Origin: Lentinula raphanica
Lineage: Eukaryota > Basidiomycota > Agaricomycetes > Agaricales > Omphalotaceae
NCBI GenBank assembly: GCA_027919835.1
Contig: JANVFP010000014.1
Location: 620,001 to 684,000 of the forward strand
Length of the DNA stretch: 64,000 nt
Direction of reading: 5' to 3'
Shown here one piece after another: positions 34,362 through 44,235 of the stretch (position 1 is its first letter; every line of letters begins with the position of its first letter). The translations under genes and the position numbers were made by a program. Below the pieces are notes generated by a model. That model searched no databases. It was not told the DNA's origin and saw only the letters and a program-made list of their open reading frames with translations.

Positions 34362-35516
34362 TCAACACTGGGTACTTCCAACAGACCTCTGCAATCTTGG
34401 CACATCGACATATTCATCCTCGTTTAAGGGAACATAAGGAGCGGTCTGGCAGGTAAAGAAAGCCAAGTTCTCCTCCTGGCTGTCAAAGCCGTCATCCCTC
34501 TCAAGGATAGGAAAACGTGGAGACTGCGCATAATGACCCCGAACACGGAAACTCGGTTCGACAGGCCAGCTAGGTTTGCTTTGAGTCACAGGGAACAATC
34601 GCGGGGGAGCTGGAAGAGGATTGGATATATGTAATGGGATTTTTGGTAAAGGTAACGGTTTAGATGGAGCCGAAGCTGCCTTTTTGGCCTTGTTGCGATC
34701 GATTTGCGCTTGCTTTTTGTCTAGCTCAGCACGGAGCTGAGCGATCTGTGTTTGCTGTTCGGTAAGCTGACTAAAGAGGATGCTACACATCACTATGGAT
34801 TATGTGTTACTGACATTGAGACACGCACCTGCGCAAGGTGTGTTCCATGATTGCGGCTTCAGCCTCCTTCTGCACCACATTGTCCTGAGCAGTTCTCTCC
34901 CACTGACGAGCAGCTCTTTCCAACGTTTTGATTTTCATTCTATACCGGACACTCTTCAATTTCAGTTGCTGATACTGCTCCAGTGCGTCTCGAGCTTGTC
35001 TTAGCGGACTTTGCTAATTATCTGGTTAATCATATCTCAACCAGCGGATGCAACGCTTTATAACACACCTCGTCGAGTGTTCGTGCTGCAAGCCATGCGT
35101 CTACGCGAATTCTGAGACGCAGAAGTTCCTCTTCAGAGGAATCATATGCCGAGATGAGTTGCTTGAGAAGTTCAACTTCTTCCTTGTCAGCGTCCGAGGA
35201 ACACTCCACATGGAGTTTCCGTATTTCGCTCGGAAGAAACAATTTGCGGCAAAGTGGGCATTTGGTGGGGAAAACTTGATGAAGACACCTGCAGTAACCG
35301 GGATAAGCCTGTAGAATGATATCTGATACTGACAAACAGCACTAACTCAGCACAAAAGACATGCCCTTCGAGCAGGAAATTGTTGGAGTCAGTGATATGA
35401 GGGGAGTAATTAGAAAACCTACCGCAGTCGATGATATGGGGTGTCCTATCCGTGCTATTCCATTCGAATGGCTCCAAACAGATATCGCAGGAGCTGGAGG
35501 GATCAACGACTAGCAT
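34362..35516 (-). CDS. RING-HC finger / coiled-coil protein (putative E3 ubiquitin ligase), 312 aa
   Basis: Five exons on the minus strand: 35423-35516, 35347-35365, 35069-35288, 34829-35013, 34362-34782. A complete C3HC4 RING is at C10, C13, C31, H33, C36, C39, C48, C51; it appears only after removing two introns, one inside DC|GH and one inside AE|C. Downstream are two coiled-coil stretches (QARDALEQYQQLKLKSVRYR; QQTQIAQLRAELDKKQAQID) and a Pro-rich tail. The start ATG lies nine residues before the first Cys; the upstream open frame begins at GTG. The gene at 55101 has the same design and an intron at almost the same RING codon, so the two are paralogues. Substrate unknown. Confidence 0.85.
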
Positions 35517-36280
35517 TATAACTAGCAATCTCCGAGCTGAGAGGTGAATGGAAGGAGTTGGTTTGGAGGCAAGTTGTCGAAGGTACGCTCGGTCATCTTT
35601 TGAACACAACGAGTTAGTCGAGGAGATCCTCGAGGCAAGGGCACTTCTTCCGCAAGGCAACCCACGCCAATCAGGCTTGTAACTGGACACTGAGCTGACA
35701 TGTACAATAGAGCACCGTGGTGGAGTTGAATTGAACCTTTTACTCGAAACTTTGTTATCCGACGCTTGAGGACAGGATCAAGCTCGAGGTGTGTTATTAG
35801 CGCCCGCTTTGCCCAGGAGTTCGAAAAGCAAGCGCTTCTTCCTGCTTCTTCAAGCAATTTCTCTCTCTCTTTCTGCCACGATCGAGATATCAGATCGAAA
35901 CTCTTTCACAAGGCGTTCCCACTTCCGATTCCTCGTTGACCTCCAGCTCTCTGCAGTATACAAACAAGTGATGCAACAAACGAGGCTTCCACAAGACTCA
36001 GTATTTATCACGGTAGAGCCTCGTACTCATATGAGCCATACGGTGGAATCACTGTTCAACACGATTCCGTCGAGTTGTAGGTTATTCAATTGCGCCTACA
36101 GTGAGCTTTCAGTCGTTCAGCATTCATACGGTATAGATACTAGCGACTGATGAAAATGAATTATTGAATACATTCGTTAGGTAGGAATTATTGTCCACCA
36201 TGGAAATTGGTCACCCTCGACGACTTCCTACTACCTAGGTGCTCCCAAGATGGTTGGTCGAAGCCCATTCTGAGGGAGCC
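35517..36280. other. intergenic region
   Basis: About 760 bp between the start of the RING gene and the stop of the first small secreted protein gene, both minus strand. A 119-codon frame at 35791 begins at a non-ATG codon and overlaps pyrimidine-rich DNA. Nothing supported. Confidence 0.35.
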
Positions 36281-36693
36281 TCAGTAGTCAGTACAACTGA
36301 TCTCTGTACCGACTTGGATGCCGGGGGGAATGTCGGTGATATCGTAGTTGTACCTATAGATCACAAATCACCAGTTTCGATTCAGATCGTGTCAAGACCA
36401 CCGTAGAAGAATGCGATTCACCAAATGTAATGACCTCCTTGGGTACTTCCATAATTCAACCGGATGCGGCTGCACTGTTTATCATCAAGGTCAGTTTCCA
36501 CCCTTCGAATATCATGTCGGAAGTATCTTACAGGTTGTTCGAGATTACAGGCATCTGCACCACCGTTAGGAGGGCAGTTATCCAGATTGGCGGGGTTGCC
36601 TGGGTCGGTGATACGACGTTCAAGGTTCGAAGTCGAAGCAGCGGACGCGGCTACGAAGAACGCGGCGAGAGAGACGAAGGAAGAGAATCGCAT
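36281..36693 (-). CDS. small secreted protein, LERR family, member A
   Basis: Three exons on the minus strand (36532-36693, 36422-36474, 36281-36353), 95 aa. Signal peptide MRFSSFVSLAAFFVAASA, short spacer, LERR dibasic site, then a predicted 68-residue mature part: ITDPGNPANLDNCPPNGG..., with four Cys in the pattern C-x8-C-x5-C-x36-C and the block GGHYIWYNYDITDIP, ending SCTDY. Exon 2 is 53 nt and ends inside the Trp codon, exactly as in members B, C and D. This is the only family member on the minus strand. The third Cys starts exon 2. Function unknown; Kex2-like processing at RR is inference. Confidence 0.8.
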
Positions 36694-36787
36694 CTTCAGT
36701 TTAGTGCAGGTCCAGGTAATACGAGGAGGTTACAAGAACTAGAAATCTCTGGGTGAGTTTGAGTCTGCATTACGACTTTCCAACTCC

Positions 36788-36795
36788 CTTTTATC
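36788..36795 (-). promoter_or_regulatory. TATA-like box of LERR member A
   Basis: GATAAAAG on the minus strand about 100 bp before the ATG, the same spacing as the TATAAAAG boxes of B, C and D. Confidence 0.45.
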
Positions 36796-38337
36796 CAGAT
36801 GCCCTTTCTAAATCAAGTAAGTTGAAGTATGAAGTGCAATTTTGGTACATCTTTCGATATTTCTTTGTCACGAATGAAGATACTCATCTACCTAGGTTCG
36901 TTTGACAGACGAAAATGGACTTTCGTTCAATTCTAAAACACCCGGCGCGCCCACAGCAACCTCATCTTGATTCATAGGAGAGACATAGGATTCGGATAAC
37001 AGCTGCGTACTCAATGGACAGCAAACCATATTGACTGGTACTCCACTCTCTCCACCGAAGCAGCTGATGCACTGGCCAACTACAGTAACGCCTCAGCGCC
37101 GTATATGCTCCACAATAACTGTTACGATCGTACCCTGCACAAGACGCTGTGCATACAATCGTATCCCGACAGGGCATCGAACTTGGGAGGTTGATTCTTC
37201 ATAGGCTCTATGATATACCCCGAGATGGATAGATTGGTCAGTCCCATGAGATACTCATAGCCAAAGCCACAACTTCGTTTCATGGAAATTAAGAAACAGG
37301 CTATGTCAGTAAGTTGAGGTGAGGTGAGGTGGGTGTTTCGCAAACTATGGAATGATCGAGAATCTCAAAAGGTGAACTAACCTTACACGGAACTTGGCTT
37401 GGCAAATGGAAATACAGCGATGAATTTACAAGAAAGTAGTACGGTATAACATCTTATAACATATGCGCAACATGTGGCTTAGCGTTGTAAGTACAGCCGG
37501 AGCAATTTGAATGACATTCAATTTCAGGTTGGAGCCTTTTGAATCTTCGAACTTCCGTCGTCCAAGGCAGTCAAAATCCTTCACCATCTTCCATTGTTCG
37601 ATGTACGTATAAACTCCTCTCGGAGTCGAAGCACAGGATATGGCAGGCAATGGGATCACTCAAAAGGTCATATTGGCTTAGCCCACCACATCGCGATGGT
37701 CGGTCATCGCCATCTGAGAACTCTGCGTAGTGACATAAGGCTGTAGGCATTTGGGAATGAGCGAGGTTTTCATATCATTTTTGCAGTGGTCTTGGAAAGC
37801 CTTGCCGATGAGAAAACTCAAAGTTGAAATTTCCTAATTCGGATGCTAAACATAGCTTTGACTCTTTGTCATATTGTGCGGGGATGCGAAACTGGGGCCG
37901 TTCAACCGACTTTTAGTATTTTGGTGCAAGACACTGTAACTTCGAGTACGGCTCTCGCGAAGGCAAGAGAAGCTAGCAGCAAAATTTCCGAGGGACTGTT
38001 GAGCGCTCAGCGAGATGAGCTCTCTCTTTGCATCATGTCTGATGTTGATGCATTGTAAAATGCTCTGTCATTGGAGACCAACGACGCATACGGAAGTTCA
38101 TGTAAGTAAAATCTCCGAAGATGCTACAGCCTTCGACCAGCGCCTTCAATTTGACGAAGAATTGAATGAATTACATGCATTTCTGGGTTGCATTCAGTGT
38201 GTCACGAAAAAGAAATTCATTCAGAGCTCCAACCTTCAATCGACGCTAGTAGTATAACACTGTCACAAACCTTCACAAGCCGGTGGTTTTCCTGAAAACA
38301 TTAAGTCCAAAAGGAGTGTCCAGTACTGCTCGAATGG

Positions 38338-38345
38338 TATAAAAG
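38338..38345 (+). promoter_or_regulatory. TATA box of LERR member B
   Basis: TATAAAAG 98 bp before the ATG. Confidence 0.6.
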
Positions 38346-38435
38346 CGTCCCAAAAACGATTTTGTTGTCCTCAGAGTCAACCTCTACTTTCCTCGTTCAT
38401 CAACCAGGAGTACCATCGAATTGCTCTTCCTCATC

Positions 38436-38853
38436 ATGCACTTTTTCAGCACCATCGCCACTCTTGCTGTCTTCGTCGCGACTGTCTCTGCTGCCTCGAC
38501 CTCTAACCTCGAGCGTCGCATCACTGATCCCGGCAACCCTGCCAACTTGATCAACTGCCCACCGAACGGTGGTGCAGATGCGTGCAACCTTGAACAGCCC
38601 GTAAGTTCCTATGTCTTAGTTCCCGAGTTTTGCTTGTGTACTAATAAACTTGTGATTCGATCTAGTGCAGCCGCATCCGAGTCAACTACGGTAGCCCCCA
38701 GGGTGGCCACTACATCTGGTTCGTGCTTTGGTCCTTGATAATCATACTGCAGATCTGATTGTTAATCGTCAAATCACCAGGTACAACTACGATATCACCG
38801 ACATCCCCACTGGTGTCGAGATTGGCACAGAGGATAGCTGCACCGACTATTAG
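38436..38853 (+). CDS. small secreted protein, LERR family, member B
   Basis: Three exons (38436-38600, 38666-38718, 38781-38853), 96 aa. Signal peptide ends near ATVSA, followed by ASTSNLERR and a 68-residue mature part of the same length as A and C. Closest to A: both have ASTSNLERR and CPPNGGADAC. Four Cys conserved, ending EDSCTDY. Start is the ATG of MHFFSTIATLAVFVATVSA; an upstream in-frame extension has no ATG. The second intron begins GTTCGT in B, C and D. Likely secreted into the medium or wall; no known fold recognised. Confidence 0.82.
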
Positions 38854-40038
38854 AGATCGGTGACCATCTTCTCGAAATGTTGGTGAATGCTGAAAGCATC
38901 GAATATGGTCGGAATGAACATAGGAGAAACACGATCATGTAACCTGTACTCCATAGTATTTATTACTAGCTGAAACTTGTATGCATCACCTGTTTATTCT
39001 ATGTCAGAAAGTGTGACAATTCATGGAGGGAAGCTTACTCGAGGTAGTAACAAAGTGCACCGTGGACTCTGGTGTATTTGGAAGATTCAAGACATCGAAT
39101 AGACGGTGATAGAAATCTAAGACAGCGTCAGCTTTCAATAACTCCACCAGCCTCATCGGAAAATAGGGTTTACCGTGTCTACAAGCACGCAATGTAGAGT
39201 GACAAAAGCTGACGTTGTTCGCAAACGAATCAACCAGAGGCGCGCTCGGATTTGAACTCGTAGTATGATGTTGGTCATTTCATATCCTGAAATCGCATCC
39301 TTGGCCGGGACTTGTCCAATTCACATTGTGGTCGAGGTATGGCTATGGAACGGTGGTGTTGAACCTCGAGGATTCGATGAAAGATATTCTTCGATTTCTT
39401 CTTTTTTCGGTTCGAGAGTCTCTTGAAGGAAAGACAGGTTGGGTCCATGGGTCCGCCAAAATTCCGTTGTGCCCGCATGCAAGTTAGAACACGAAAGGGG
39501 ACAGGGAATCCCCGCACAAAGCGACTTGGTGACTGGTCGAAGTGCGGAGTGACTATGATTCAATTTCAGTCAAACCCTGGTGCGCTCCTCTTTCTTCGGT
39601 TGAAGTCTCCTTCTAAACAGAGAATTCGAGCTTCGAACCCCATGTGTCAACATAGGATAGGGAACGAGGCTGTTCTTCGCGGGCATCGTTAGCATGAATA
39701 AGACAGCCATGCCGGGGAAGTCATACATCTTTCAGAATCACTAGAGCCAACGCGCATGACGATATCGAAGCACAGGAAATCGATCAAGTGCCGCTTGCGA
39801 CGGTTACTTCGTATTCGTCTGCAGAAGCGAGAGTCGATTTACGGTAGAGTGACGGTAGGAGTTATAGTAGTCCGAAGTGGAAAATTCCAGCAGAAGTCGC
39901 TTAAGTAGGAGCTGTATTGTTAGTTTCCTATTTCGGATGCTAAATACAGCTTTGACGATTCCGTGATTCGAGAACATTGTCGCAAGGAAATGTACTTGAA
40001 GGAACAGGCAGTCTCCAAATGCTCGATGTTTGAGGGCC

Positions 40039-40170
40039 GAGCTCTCTTCTGGAATGATGGATAGTGAGCTCACTGCGAGATAGAGTCTGGTGATTGAAAA
40101 CGTACGACGAAGAGTTCGGACGCTCCTAGGCTACGACTTCCAGCAGGCAGGCAATATTGACAGAGAACTC
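40039..40170. repeat. cluster promoter repeat, copy before member C
   Basis: Begins gagctctcttctgg, continues through cgtacgacgaagagttcgga and caggcaatattgacagagaa. Recurs at about 41178, 41597 and 42829 with small changes. Confidence 0.7.
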
Positions 40171-40308
40171 GGTGAAGCATTTGTACTTTTAAGGCAAGAA
40201 AGGAGCTCAATGGAGCCCTCCCAGGTTCTAGCACTGTTACCGCAGTCTAACAGCTTCAATGCCATCGCGTTCAAAATCCAAAAAGTGTATCTGGTACGAC
40301 TGGAAAGG

Positions 40309-40316
40309 TATAAAAG
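40309..40316 (+). promoter_or_regulatory. TATA box of LERR member C
   Basis: TATAAAAG within ctggaaaggtataaaagatg, 84 bp before the ATG. Confidence 0.6.
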
Positions 40317-40392
40317 ATGTTAGGAAACGAGATGGTAGAACCCAGAGTCAACCCTCTACTTGCCTTGAGTCCTCGCTATCAGAATCCTCGTC

Positions 40393-40812
40393 ATGCAACT
40401 TCTCGCCACCATCGCTGCTTTGGCTATCGCTGTCGCGACTGTCTCTGCGGACAGCACCCTTGAGCGTCGCATCGCCGACCCCAACAACCCTGCCGACTTG
40501 TTCAACTGCCCGCCTCGTGGTGGCGCAGACGATTGTCACCTCGAACAGCCTGTGAGTTCCTATATCATCCTGCGCGGGTTCTCGTATACTGATAACTGGC
40601 GACTCGGTTCAGTGCAGCCGTATTCGACTCAACTACGGTAAACCCGAGGGTGGGCATTACATCTGGTTCGTGCTTTGTCTCTTATGACTCTTAGTAGACC
40701 AGAATATGGATGATCATTGTGATTCTGTGAACTCACCAGGTACAACTATGATATCAACGACATCCCCAGTGGCGCTGAGATTGAGGTGGAGGATAGCTGC
40801 ACTGACTATTAA
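40393..40812 (+). CDS. small secreted protein, LERR family, member C
   Basis: Three exons (40393-40551, 40613-40665, 40740-40812), 94 aa. Signal peptide MQLLATIAALAIAVATVSA, then DSTLERR and a 68-residue mature part starting IADPNNPADLF, with all four Cys and YIWYNYDINDIP conserved, ending EDSCTDY. Very close to member D including introns and flanks, so the two arose by recent tandem duplication. Confidence 0.82.
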
Positions 40813-41177
40813 GGAGGCCAGCAACTGTCGAGAGTTAGTGAAGACAGGAAGCATCAGAATCGATCAGAATGAGAGGAATTGACAGAGTATTGTACCCAGT
40901 GTGTTTGACCATGACCTGAGACTAAATTCTTGATGATTTACCTTCTGATTCTGTTGGCCGAAAGGAAAGCGTTCAGTGAACGTGAGACGCAGGCCTAAAT
41001 TTAAGGATCGTAGCCATCGAATATATCATGTAGGGGGCTAAGATCTGAGGCAGTCTTGCGGCTTCACGAAGTCGTATTTGACTCTGTGCCGTTTGTGAAA
41101 GTGATATCAGGAAGAACAATTGTTGCAGGTGGATGTAAAGCAACAGGAAAGTGCAATGCTCGCTCGATAATTTTGAC

Positions 41178-41306
41178 GAGCTCTCTTCTGGAATGAGGGA
41201 TAGTGTAAGCTCACTGTGAAGTTATTGAAAACGTACGACGAAAGTTCGACACTTGTAGTCTTACTACAACCTTCAACCCACGTAGGCATTATTGACAGAG
41301 AATTCG
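41178..41306. repeat. cluster promoter repeat, copy before relic P1
   Basis: Same block as at 40039, with deletions. Confidence 0.65.
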
Positions 41307-41320
41307 AACTGGATTCCATC

Positions 41321-41477
41321 ATGCAAATCCTCTGACCTCAACATTATCGCCGCTTTTGCTATCGCGACTGTCTCTGCTGACAGCACTCTAAGACCTTGAG
41401 TGCCGCATCGCCGACCCCAACAACCCTGCCGAAGTCCCGACTTAACTGCCCGCCTCACGGCGGCGCAGTTGCACAAT
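41321..41477 (+). pseudogene. broken LERR-family copy P1
   Basis: Starts with an ATG and signal-peptide-like sequence matching C and D, but carries early stops, a 7-8 nt insertion (ctaagac) just before the LERR codons and a further small duplication before the CPP region. Similarity fades after the GGADD-equivalent codons; exons 2 and 3 are missing. Confidence 0.7.
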
Positions 41478-41596
41478 GCGGCTCTATGCGGCTTCACGAA
41501 GTCGGGTTTGACTCTGTGCCGTTTGTGAAAGTGATTTCGGTAAGAACATTTCCGCAATCGAATGTAAAATCGAAATGCTCGCTCCATGCTTTCGAC

Positions 41597-41731
41597 GAGC
41601 TCTCTTCTGGCGATGGATGGTGTGAACTCACTGTGAACTAGAGTCTGGTTATCAGTGAAGACGTACGACGAAGATTTCGGACACTACTACGACCTTCCAG
41701 CAGGCAGGCAATATTGACAGAGAACTCGATG
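41597..41731. repeat. cluster promoter repeat, copy before member D
   Basis: Same block as at 40039; followed by a local duplication of ggaccatttgc-cttcgaaggc words around 41731-41800. Confidence 0.7.
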
Positions 41732-41900
41732 GACCATTTGCGCTTCGAAGGCAAGAAAAGGAACTCGATGGACCATTTGCACTTCGAAGGCAAGAAAGGA
41801 GCTCGATGGAGCCCCTAGGCTTTAGCACTATTACAGCCTAAGAGCTTCAGTGTCATCGTGATCAAAATCCACAAACGTGTATCTGGTCCGACTGGAAAGG

Positions 41901-41908
41901 TATAAAAG
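41901..41908 (+). promoter_or_regulatory. TATA box of LERR member D
   Basis: TATAAAAG in the same context as member C, 79 bp before the ATG. Confidence 0.6.
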
Positions 41909-41979
41909 AGGTTAGGAAACAAGATTGTGAAACCAGAGTCAACCTATACTTGCCTTTCCTTGCTGTCAGATTCCTCGTC

Positions 41980-42430
41980 ATGCAATTACTCGCCACCATC
42001 GCTGCTTTGGCTATTATCGCGACTGTCTCTGCGGACAGCACCCTTGAGCGTCGAATCATCGACCCCAACAACCCTGCCGACTTGATCAACTGCCCACCTC
42101 ACGGCGGCGCAGACGATTGTCACCTCGAACAGCCTGTGAGTCCTATATGATCCTGCGCGGGTCCTCGTATATTGATAACTTGCGACTCGTTTTAACTTTT
42201 AGTGCAGCCGCATTCGACTCAACTACGGTAAACCCGAGGGTGGGCACTACATCTGGTTCGTGCTTTGTCTCTTATGATCAGTAGACTAGAATATGGATGA
42301 TGATTGTGAGCTCACTAGGTACAACTACGATATCAACGACATCCCCAATGGCGTTGAGATTGAGGTTGAGGATAGCTGCACTAATTTTTATGGAGCGGGG
42401 CACTTAGTCACAGTGATGGCCAGTCAATGA
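41980..42430 (+). CDS. small secreted protein, LERR family, member D (extended C-terminus)
   Basis: Three exons (41980-42135, 42203-42255, 42319-42430), 106 aa. Signal peptide MQLLATIAALAIIATVSA, DSTLERR, then the conserved mature region with four Cys. The normal end SCTDY-stop is replaced by SCTNFYGAG and read-through into an inserted GTCAATGAC-repeat segment, adding about 13 residues before a new stop, so the mature part becomes 81 residues. The reading frame is otherwise intact. It could be functional with a longer tail or on the way to decay. Confidence 0.72.
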
Positions 42431-42520
42431 CTTGAAGTCAATGACAAAGGTCAATGACATGACATGACAGCTTAGTAATTGACCGCTGGTCAAAGTCAAT
42501 GACATTGACCCCGGCGCTTA
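42396..42520. repeat. insertion with GTCAATGAC repeats at the 3' end of member D
   Basis: Compared with member C, about 125 bp are inserted just after the last conserved codons. The segment has four copies of gtcaatgac and the near-palindrome gtcaatgacattgac. It looks like a small insertion element or expanded repeat; no target duplication is clear. Confidence 0.55.
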
Positions 42521-43034
42521 CCAACTGTCGAAACTCGAGAGTTAGCGAAGACGGGAAGCATTGATACATCGGAATTGATCAGGACGAGGAGAATCGATAG
42601 TATAAAGTTGTACCCAGTGTATTTGACCATGACTTAAGACTGAATTCTTGATGATTTACCTTCTCATTCTGACAGTTGGCCGAAAGGAGCTTGGAGTTCA
42701 GTGAATGTAAGATCCAGGCCTAAATCCAAGGATCGTAGCCATTGAATTTGGGCGAAGAACATTGTCGCAGGGGATGTAAAGCAACACTGTACACGTGGAA
42801 AATCGAGATGCTTGATGCTTTGCCAAACGAGCTCTCTTCTGGCATAATGGATACAGTAACGTGAGCTCACTGTGAACGACATAGAGTTTGTATTTGAACA
42901 CGTACGACGAAAGAGTTCGGACACTCCTACGACCTAAATCGTAGGACCCACAGTCAGCCTCTACTCGCCTTTGCCGGGCCTTGCTCTTGACAAAGAAGTC
43001 TCACCTGGTGACCTATATAACGCATTCCTCGTCA
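42431..43034. other. intergenic region before relic P2
   Basis: Contains the 3' flank of member D, which matches the flank of member C, and another copy of the cluster promoter block from 42829. A TATA-like tatataa lies near 43013-43019. Confidence 0.4.
42829..42935. repeat. cluster promoter repeat, copy before relic P2
   Basis: Same block as at 40039 (gagctctcttctgg ... acgtacgacgaaagagttcg). Confidence 0.65.
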
Positions 43035-43238
43035 ATGCAATTCCTCACCACTATTGCCGCCGTTTTTGCTATTGCGACTGTCTCTGCTGACAGCACCCTA
43101 AGACCTTGAGCGTCGAATTGTCAACCCCAAGAACCCTGCCGAGTTCCGAGTCCCGACTTGATCAAGTTTCAACTGCCCACCTCGTAATGACGCAGACGAT
43201 TTACATTTTTGAGGTGGAGGATAGCTGTACTAATTTCG
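43035..43238 (+). pseudogene. broken LERR-family copy P2
   Basis: ATG plus signal-peptide-like sequence, then the same 7-nt insertion (ctaagac) before LERR that is seen in P1, which shifts the frame, and the same small duplication around ccgagtcccga. Sequence then jumps to the exon 3 end (GAGGTGGAGGATAGCTG); exon 2 and both introns are gone. The shared lesion indicates P1 and P2 descend from one already broken copy. Confidence 0.7.
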
Positions 43239-43685
43239 TAAGGATCAGGGTTAGTATTTGCTAGTAACTGTTGAGAGTTAGCGTAGCGAATATTGGGAGC
43301 ATCAGGATTGAAATTTGAGAGGAATAGGAAGAATAGGAAGAATCGTCAGCGTATTGTAAACTGTGTATTTGACTGTGACTTGAGACTGAATTCTTGATGA
43401 TTTGCCTTTCAATGTTGTTGTCTGAAAGGAGAGAATTCAGTGCACGTGAGTATTAGGCTGGATTCAAGGATCGTAGCTGTCGAATATATCATAGAGGAAA
43501 CTCAAGTCTGAGGCAGCGTTGCGGCTTCACGAGTCGGATTTGAAAATTGGGTACGTAGACAGTGCAGTCTAGATTTCCGCTTGTTTTGTGAACAGATTAT
43601 TGTATAGATGAAGTGATAAAATGCTACGACTGGGAATGTGAGTTGAGATCCAAAAACCAAAAGCAGGATGCTCACATGGAACCGT
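43239..43685. other. intergenic region
   Basis: About 450 bp. It starts with sequence resembling the 3' flanks of LERR members C and D and ends with the 3' side of the uS8m gene. Nothing else seen. Confidence 0.35.
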
Positions 43686-44147
43686 TCACCGTGCTCGACA
43701 AACCACCTCACCGTCCAGCTTCATCTGCAACGCCTCTCTCGCTTCTAGCCACTGATATTCCTTATTCCTCGTCCTAACCACCGCAATCTCTCCCATACCC
43801 AACGGCGGCACCGACCCTGCTCTTCGTCCACTACACAACCTCCTAATCTCTCCCAAATCCATAAAAACCTTTTTACTCGGCTTACTAACCAGCTCCATAT
43901 TCCTCAGCACCGGAAGATCGTTCCTATACTTGAGGTCAGCCCATATTCGGCGCTGGGGCTCGGGAACGTTGTTGAATTCGAGTGGGTCGGGGGAGGTGAG
44001 GGTGCCTCGGGTGATGTTGGAGATGAAGCCTGCGCGGAGGAGGATAGAGAGAATTCCGAGGTTTTGGGTATTGTGGTCGACGAGGATTTTGGCGTGGCGG
44101 GCACGAAAGGCGTTTTGGACATGGGAGCACAGGTCGTGAGGGAGCAT
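43686..44147 (-). CDS. mrps8: mitochondrial ribosomal protein uS8m (S8 family)
   Basis: A single exon of 153 aa with the bacterial S8 layout. The N-terminal helix region (LCSHVQNAFRARHAKILVDH) is followed by ILSILLRAGFISNI, equivalent to the GFI block of S8, then SKPSKKVFMDLGEIRRLCSG, and the C-terminal GEIAVVRTRNKEYQWLEARE, matching the GIAI.ST..G..T..EAR signature. It is a small-subunit mitoribosome protein binding the central domain of the small rRNA. It is divergently transcribed, 88 bp from the membrane-protein gene, so the two probably share a promoter. Confidence 0.82.
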   Translation of the reverse strand: MLPHDLCSHVQNAFRARHAKILVDHNTQNLGILSILLRAGFISNITRGTLTSPDPLEFNNVPEPQRRIWADLKYRNDLPVLRNMELVSKPSKKVFMDLGEIRRLCSGRRAGSVPPLGMGEIAVVRTRNKEYQWLEAREALQMKLDGEVVCRAR

Positions 44148-44187
44148 TGTTGAAAGGAATTTTTGGCGCCCGGCACTTTAATTTGCT

Positions 44188-44201
44188 CCTAACCCTAACC
44201 C
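44188..44201. promoter_or_regulatory. telomere-repeat-like box in a bidirectional promoter
   Basis: cctaaccctaaccc, two TTAGGG units in minus orientation, lies 41 bp before the uS8m ATG and 35 bp before the divergent gene. In several fungi TTAGGG-binding factors of the Tbf1 type act at ribosomal protein promoters; a role here is inference. Confidence 0.4.
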
Positions 44202-44235
44202 GAGCGCTTGAGCACCTTTACCAACTACTACGTAT

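Larger units (their letters stand above)
36694..38435. other. intergenic region between divergent LERR-family genes A and B
   Basis: About 1.7 kb holding both promoters. A segment near 37831-37862 (ttcggatgctaaacatagct) recurs upstream of member C near 39929-39955. A minus-strand frame at 36962-37177 is Cys-rich but unsupported. No other gene. Confidence 0.4.
38854..40392. other. intergenic region between LERR members B and C
   Basis: About 1.5 kb. The first part has short unsupported ORFs. From about 39929 it carries the upstream blocks that recur elsewhere in the cluster. A B-box-like word near 39249-39259 does not sit in a tRNA fold. Confidence 0.4.

Noticed and set aside
36962..37177. 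Minus-strand Cys-rich ORF (starts MPCRDTIVCTAS)
   Set aside because: No signal peptide, no splice partner and no similarity to the adjacent LERR family; the overlapping frame with GQCISCFGG also lacks a start.
39225..39300. tRNA-like B-box (agttcaaatcc on the minus strand)
   Set aside because: No pairing T stem and no A-box at the right distance.
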